A stretch of DNA of 9,803 bases, taken from assembly GCA_025927515.1 (NCBI GenBank), contig JAICLG010000105.1, positions 1 to 9,803 of the forward strand. The letters run 5' to 3'. The number at the start of each line of letters is the position of its first letter. Within the stretch, counting starts at the first letter, position 1. The DNA comes from Hyphomicrobium sp. Lineage in GTDB: Bacteria > Pseudomonadota > Alphaproteobacteria > Rhizobiales > Hyphomicrobiaceae. The notes under the pieces are model-generated. The model saw only the letters and a program-made list of their open reading frames with translations. It was not told where the DNA came from and made no database searches. Shown here piece by piece: positions 6,637-9,803 of this stretch. The position numbers were made by a program, and so were the translations under genes.

Positions 6637-8046
6637 TCAGACCGAATAGTACATGTCGAATTCGACCGGATGCGGCGTCATCTCGTAACGCATGTTCTCT
6701 TCCATGCGCAGCGCGATGTAAGCATCGATCATATCGTCGTTCATGACACCGCCGGCCTTCAGGAAGTCGCGGTCCTTGTCGAGGCTATCGAGGGCTTCGC
6801 GCAGCGAACCGGCAACCGTCGGAATCTTCGCAAGCTCGGCCGGCGGCAGATCGTAGAGATTCTTGTCCATGGCCGGGCCGGGGTCGATCTTGTTCTGGAT
6901 GCCGTCGAGGCCGGCCATCAACATGGCCGTGAAGGCGAAGTACGGATTGGCGCCTGGATCCGGGAAGCGGACTTCGACGCGCTTTGCCTTCGGGTTCGTC
7001 ACGTGCGGAATGCGGCACGAAGCCGAGCGGTTGCGAGCCGAGTAGGCAAGCAGCACCGGAGCTTCGTAGCCGGGAACCAAACGCTTATAGGAGTTCGTGA
7101 GCGGATTGCTGAAGGCGTTGATGGCCTTGGCGTGCTTGAGGATGCCGCCGATGTAGTAGAGGCACATCTGCGAAAGGTCCGCGTACTTGTCTCCCGCGAA
7201 CATCGGCTGGCCGCCCTTCCAGATCGACTGGTGGACGTGCATGCCGGAACCGTTATCGCCGAAGACGGGCTTCGGCATGAACGTCGCCGTCTTGCCGTAA
7301 GCCTGGGCGACATTGTGCACGACGTATTTAAAGATCTGCATGTGATCGGCCATCGTGATCATGGGGCCGAACTTGACGCCGAGCTCGTGCTGAGCGGCGG
7401 CGACTTCGTGGTGGTGCTTCTCGACTTCGACGCCCATCTCCTTCAGCACAGAGAGCATCTCTGAGCGAATGTCCTGAGCGCTGTCGATCGGCGGAACGGG
7501 GAAGTAGCCCCCCTTGACGCGCGGGCGATGGCCCAGGTTGCCCATCTCCAGGTCGGCGGAGGAGTTCGACGGAAACTCGCTCGAATCGAGCTTGTACCCG
7601 ACCGAGTACATGTCGGTCGAAAACTTGACGTCGTCGAAAATGAAGAACTCGGCTTCCGGTCCAAAGTAGACTTTGTCGCCGAGCCCGAGGGACATCATGT
7701 AGGCTTCGGCCTTTTTCGCGATCGAGCGTGGATCCCGTTCATAGGGTTGCCCCGTCGACGGCTCCAGCACGTCGCAGAAGATCGCGACCGTCGTCTGCGC
7801 GAAGAACGGATCGACGTGTGCCGTGGACGGATCGGGCATCAGCGTCATGTCGGATGCTTCGATCGACTTCCAGCCCGCGATCGATGAACCATCGAACGCA
7901 TAGCCGTCGCTGAACACACTGTCGTCGATGCAATCGACGTCGGCGGTCACGTGCTGCATCTTACCCTTCGTGTCCGTGAACCGCAGGTCCACGAACTTAG
8001 CTTCTTTGTCCTTGATATATTTCAGGACGTCGTTTGCAGTCTTCAT
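6637..8046 (-). CDS. glnA: Glutamine synthetase type I
   Basis: GlnA condenses ammonium with glutamate using ATP in the cytoplasm, the entry point of nitrogen assimilation. The 469-residue length equals that of the usual GSI subunit, which assembles as a dodecamer. Landmarks are: the beta-grasp N-terminus with YAFDGSSIAGW (49-59); the metal-binding GPEAEFF (129-135); the ATP/metal segment KHHHEVAAAQHELG (210-223); NGSGMHVH (265-272); the glutamate-binding N-x-x-N-SYKRLVPGYEAP region (about 311-330); NRSASCRIP (339-347); and EVRFPDP (358-364). The adenylylation site is intact: NLYDLP with Tyr398, so activity is probably controlled by GlnE. I start at ATG 8046 (MKTANDVLKYIKD) rather than the in-frame GTG two codons earlier. 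The AGGGA at 8053-8057 overlaps poorly with that GTG but is well placed for the ATG. The gene is 85 bases after glnB in the same direction, and its transcript ends at the hairpin at 6580-6610. Confidence 0.97.
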   Translation of the reverse strand: MKTANDVLKYIKDKEAKFVDLRFTDTKGKMQHVTADVDCIDDSVFSDGYAFDGSSIAGWKSIEASDMTLMPDPSTAHVDPFFAQTTVAIFCDVLEPSTGQPYERDPRSIAKKAEAYMMSLGLGDKVYFGPEAEFFIFDDVKFSTDMYSVGYKLDSSEFPSNSSADLEMGNLGHRPRVKGGYFPVPPIDSAQDIRSEMLSVLKEMGVEVEKHHHEVAAAQHELGVKFGPMITMADHMQIFKYVVHNVAQAYGKTATFMPKPVFGDNGSGMHVHQSIWKGGQPMFAGDKYADLSQMCLYYIGGILKHAKAINAFSNPLTNSYKRLVPGYEAPVLLAYSARNRSASCRIPHVTNPKAKRVEVRFPDPGANPYFAFTAMLMAGLDGIQNKIDPGPAMDKNLYDLPPAELAKIPTVAGSLREALDSLDKDRDFLKAGGVMNDDMIDAYIALRMEENMRYEMTPHPVEFDMYYSV

Positions 8047-8081
8047 AGACACTCCCTGTCTCGTCGTACGTTTACAACTGC

Positions 8082-8124
8082 GCGAGCCGAGCCGCCCGAT
8101 CTATTCGTTTGCGCTCGTGCTCGC
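8082..8124 (-). other. Possible stem-loop in the glnB-glnA intercistronic region
   Basis: In the 85-base gap between glnB and glnA, GCGAGC-C-GAGC (8082-8092) can pair with GCTC-GT-GCTCGC (8113-8124). The two short helices are separated by a small internal mismatch, with a 20-base loop. There is no T-run on the minus strand after it, so it is not an intrinsic terminator. It could be an RNA processing or stability element that sets the glnB/glnA mRNA ratio. Base pairing is seen by eye only and was not folded. Confidence 0.35.
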
Positions 8125-8131
8125 CCGTTTG

Positions 8132-8470
8132 TCAGATTGCGTCGCGGCCGGATTCGCCGGTGCGGATGCGAATTGCGTCTTCGATGGTCGAGATGAAGAT
8201 CTTCCCATCGCCGATTCGGCCGGTCTTGGCGGCCTTTTGAATGGCCTCGACTGCCTTGTCGAGCATGTCGTCGCTCAAAACGACTTCAATTTTTACTTTA
8301 GGCAGGAAATCTACGACGTACTCGGCGCCGCGATACAGCTCGGTGTGGCCCTTCTGGCGGCCGAAGCCCTTGGCTTCGATCACCGTAATGCCTTGCAAGC
8401 CGATTTCCTGTAGCGCTTCCTTCACCTCATCGAGCTTGAAGGGCTTTATGATCGCTTCAATCTTTCGCAT
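8132..8470 (-). CDS. glnB: Nitrogen regulatory protein P-II
   Basis: A complete 112-residue PII signal protein, the usual length. It senses 2-oxoglutarate and ATP/ADP, and glutamine indirectly through GlnD uridylylation. By binding it controls GlnE (adenylylation of glutamine synthetase) and NtrB. The sequence opens MRKIEAIIKPFKLDEVKEAL. The T-loop carries the uridylylation motif YRGAEY (46-51) with the target Tyr51. The C-terminal signature TGRIGDGKIFIS (83-94) forms the nucleotide-binding part of the subunit cleft. I start at ATG 8470; AAGGGG lies five bases upstream, while an upstream in-frame extension to 8515 adds residues foreign to the family. Adjacency to glnA favours GlnB over GlnK, which usually pairs with amtB. 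Transcription probably begins at the sigma-54 element at 8554-8539, leaving a leader of roughly 58 bases. Confidence 0.97.
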   Translation of the reverse strand: MRKIEAIIKPFKLDEVKEALQEIGLQGITVIEAKGFGRQKGHTELYRGAEYVVDFLPKVKIEVVLSDDMLDKAVEAIQKAAKTGRIGDGKIFISTIEDAIRIRTGESGRDAI

Positions 8471-8538
8471 TTTCGCCCCTTGGATCATGGACACAGCATG
8501 GTAATCGCGACCCACGCCTGCCCAGTGGCCGAAAGGCT

Positions 8539-8554
8539 AGCAGGGGGCGTGCCA
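8539..8554 (-). promoter_or_regulatory. Sigma-54 (RpoN) -24/-12 promoter of glnBA
   Basis: Read on the minus strand from 8554, the sequence is TGGCAC-GCCCC-CTGCT. The sigma-54 consensus is TGGCAC-N5-TTGC(A/T), and only the first base of the -12 element differs. The invariant GG and GC are present at the required 10-base spacing. Transcription would begin near 8528, about 58 bases before the glnB ATG. NtrC-activated sigma-54 promoters before glnB are known in rhizobia and Azospirillum, which fits the location. A sigma-70 promoter may also exist but I do not see a clear one. Confidence 0.8.
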
Positions 8555-8560
8555 CTTTCT

Positions 8561-8577
8561 GTATCTCCATCAGATAC
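8561..8577. promoter_or_regulatory. Perfect inverted repeat just upstream of the sigma-54 element, possible operator
   Basis: GTATCT (8561-8566) and AGATAC (8572-8577) are exact reverse complements with a five-base spacer. They begin seven bases upstream of the -24 element and centre near -41 of the predicted glnB transcript. CAGAT recurs at 8578-8582. The position suits a repressor, an IHF-like or other accessory site, or a sigma-70 activator site. No known regulator can be named from the sequence. Confidence 0.35.
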
Positions 8578-8589
8578 CAGATCTATCAG

Positions 8590-8625
8590 CGGCTTAGCGC
8601 GGGTTCGCGAGCCGGACGACCGGCT
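8590..8625. repeat. Two mutually exclusive hairpins sharing one arm
   Basis: CGGCT (8590-8594) plus CGCG (8598-8601) can pair with CGCG (8606-8609) plus AGCCG (8610-8614) around a GGTT loop. The same AGCCGG (8610-8615) can instead pair with CCGGCT (8620-8625) around a four-base ACGA loop. On DNA these may simply be symmetrical protein-binding half-sites. In RNA they would matter only if the nnr transcript starts to their left. No start codon or T-run gives them a clear function. Confidence 0.3.
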
Positions 8626-8660
8626 ATGCTGGTCTTATACGCCCAAAAAGAATGCTGTCT

Positions 8661-8675
8661 GCCTGAATTTCAGGC
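8661..8675. promoter_or_regulatory. Perfect 15-bp palindrome, candidate NtrC-type enhancer or nnr operator
   Basis: GCCTGAA (8661-8667) and TTCAGGC (8669-8675) are exact reverse complements around a single T. The centre is about 140 bp upstream of the predicted glnB start point, within the usual range of NtrC enhancers. Its 15-bp span and AT-rich middle also match NtrC sites in general form (GCAC-N7-GTGC), but the flanks are GCCT/AGGC rather than GCAC/GTGC. It also lies about 70 bases before the nnr ATG, so it could serve that gene instead. Confidence 0.45.
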
Positions 8676-8738
8676 GACAAGAGTCGGACACGAAAGTCGC
8701 ACTGCGTGGTCGGTCGCGGAAAGCTTCGAGGCAATGAC

Positions 8739-9803
8739 ATGAACGAACTCCTAACGACGTCCCAGATGGCGGAGGCGGACCATTTGGCGGTCGAAGCCGG
8801 CGTTCCGAGCCTCGAGCTGATGGAAAATGCTGGCCGATCGGTCGCGGACGTAGCAGCCAAGACGGCCGCCGAATTGGTGCATCCGGACGCTCGCATCGTC
8901 GTTCTCTGCGGGCCGGGGAACAATGGTGGCGATGGTTTTGTCGCGGCTCGCTGTCTCCGCGACCGCGGCTTCGACGTTCGCCTGTTCCTTCTGGGCGATC
9001 GGCAGGCTCTGAAGGGCGATGCCGCCGAGATGGCCCGGCGTTGGCCGCTTCCGATTCGCGTGGCGACGCCCGATGCGCTGCAAAGCATGCACATTGTTAT
9101 CGACGCGCTCTTCGGCGCCGGACTTTCGCGTGCGCTCGAAGGTGAAGCGGCTGAGCTGGTCAACGCCGTGAACGCCAGCGGCATTGCGGTGATCTCAGTC
9201 GATGTGCCGAGCGGGCTCGATGGAACGACGGGACAGAGTGCTGGACCTGTGATCCAGGCACGCAAGACCGTCACCTTCTTTCGCAAAAAGCCCGGCCACC
9301 TGTTGATGCCGGGCCGCGACCTTTGCGGTGAGGTCATCGTCGCGCCGATCGGAATCCCGGATCGCGTGCTCGAAACATTGAGGCCTCAGGAGCACGAAAA
9401 CGCGCCGGATCTTTGGAGCAAATCCTATCCGTGGCCGAAGAACGGCGGGCACAAGTACGATCGCGGCCACGCTGTCGTCGTCTCGGGTCCCGCTCTTCAA
9501 ACCGGCGCAGCGCGCCTCGGCGCGCGAGGTGCTTTGCGAATTGGCGCCGGGCTCGCAACGCTCGTCGGAAATTCCACCGCGACCGCCATCATCGCGACCC
9601 AGGTGACGTCGATCATGGTGCGCTCCGTCGCCGGTTCCGAGGCTCTTTCAGAGTTCCTTCGCGATACCCGGCGAAACGCAGTGCTGATCGGTCCGGGCGC
9701 ATCCATTGGGCATGAAACGGCGGACGATGTTCTGACGATTCTCAAGTCGTCGGCCGCCGTGGTGCTCGACGCCGACGCTTTGACGTCGTTTGCGGACGAT
9801 CAA
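8739..9803 (+). CDS. nnr: Bifunctional NAD(P)H-hydrate epimerase / ADP-dependent NAD(P)H-hydrate dehydratase (partial, C-terminus beyond right edge)
   Basis: The visible 355 residues contain the YjeF_N epimerase domain (about 1-215) and the start of the ribokinase-like dehydratase domain (about 225 onward). The enzyme repairs hydrated NADH/NADPH: the first half interconverts R- and S-NAD(P)HX, and the second half dehydrates S-NAD(P)HX using ADP. Epimerase landmarks are ELMENAGRSV (26-35), CGPGNNGGDGFVAAR (57-71), DALFGAGLSR (122-131), SVDVPSGLDG (153-162) and TFFRKKPGHLL (179-189). Dehydratase landmarks are HKYDRGHAVVVSG (238-250), TGAARLGARGALRIGAGLAT (255-274), LIGPGASIG (316-324) and VVLDADALT (341-349). 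The start is ATG 8739 with GAGG at 8728-8731, seven bases upstream. The full protein should be near 500 residues, so about 150 are missing. It diverges from glnBA across a 268-base region, an arrangement familiar from Hyphomicrobiales, although no metabolic link to nitrogen control is evident. Confidence 0.93.
   Translation, partial: MNELLTTSQMAEADHLAVEAGVPSLELMENAGRSVADVAAKTAAELVHPDARIVVLCGPGNNGGDGFVAARCLRDRGFDVRLFLLGDRQALKGDAAEMARRWPLPIRVATPDALQSMHIVIDALFGAGLSRALEGEAAELVNAVNASGIAVISVDVPSGLDGTTGQSAGPVIQARKTVTFFRKKPGHLLMPGRDLCGEVIVAPIGIPDRVLETLRPQEHENAPDLWSKSYPWPKNGGHKYDRGHAVVVSGPALQTGAARLGARGALRIGAGLATLVGNSTATAIIATQVTSIMVRSVAGSEALSEFLRDTRRNAVLIGPGASIGHETADDVLTILKSSAAVVLDADALTSFADDQ

Noticed and set aside
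6622..7464. Plus-strand frame of 280 codons
   Set aside because: It is exactly antisense to glnA, a certain gene, and its content (His, Val and Arg-rich) reflects the complement of GlnA codons.
8624..9337. Minus-strand frame of 237 codons
   Set aside because: It is antisense to the NAD(P)HX repair gene, whose motifs are unmistakable, and it would run through the glnB/nnr control region.
1..9803. Mobile element, CRISPR array, phage or toxin-antitoxin system
   Set aside because: I saw no transposase or integrase motif, regularly spaced repeats, paired terminal repeats or toxin-like gene pair. Gene content and composition look like stable chromosome.

Overview
The window looks like chromosomal DNA from an alphaproteobacterium, most likely of the order Hyphomicrobiales (Rhizobiales). 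The main evidence is the glnB-glnA pair with an NAD(P)HX-repair gene diverging from it, a DUF1489 protein (a family I know from Alphaproteobacteria), fairly high GC, and compact genes with clear Shine-Dalgarno sequences. A Hyphomicrobium-like genus is only a guess. I see no insertion sequence, phage gene, CRISPR array, tRNA or rRNA.

Left part, minus strand (1-3080): four genes read leftwards. They encode a small secreted protein (3080-2634), an isoprenylcysteine methyltransferase-family membrane protein (2519-2028), a DUF4287/DUF5655-type soluble protein 12 bases downstream (2015-1332), and a large exported coiled-coil protein (1225 to beyond the left edge). The last is not cut by any stop inside the window and is covered by antisense frames.

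Middle part, plus strand (3272-6600): a second small secreted protein, divergent from the one at 3080, is followed by a DUF1489 protein, a HisC-like PLP aminotransferase and an MFS transporter. The last three are closely spaced and probably co-transcribed. The transporter converges on glnA, and the glnA terminator hairpin contains the transporter's stop codon.

Right part (6601-9803): glnB-glnA forms a nitrogen-assimilation operon on the minus strand. PII (uridylylation site Tyr51) reports nitrogen status, and glutamine synthetase I (adenylylation site Tyr398) fixes ammonium. Upstream of glnB, a good sigma-54 -24/-12 element (8554-8539) can be read directly. A perfect 15-bp palindrome (8661-8675) lies about 140 bp upstream of the predicted start point, where an NtrC-type enhancer would be expected. 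The divergent gene at 8739 encodes the bifunctional NAD(P)HX epimerase/dehydratase, truncated by the right edge.

Most of the window is ordinary core genome. The parts most worth a second look are the symmetrical elements in the glnB/nnr intergenic region, the shared 3' end of glnA and the transporter, and the uncharacterised exported coiled-coil protein.
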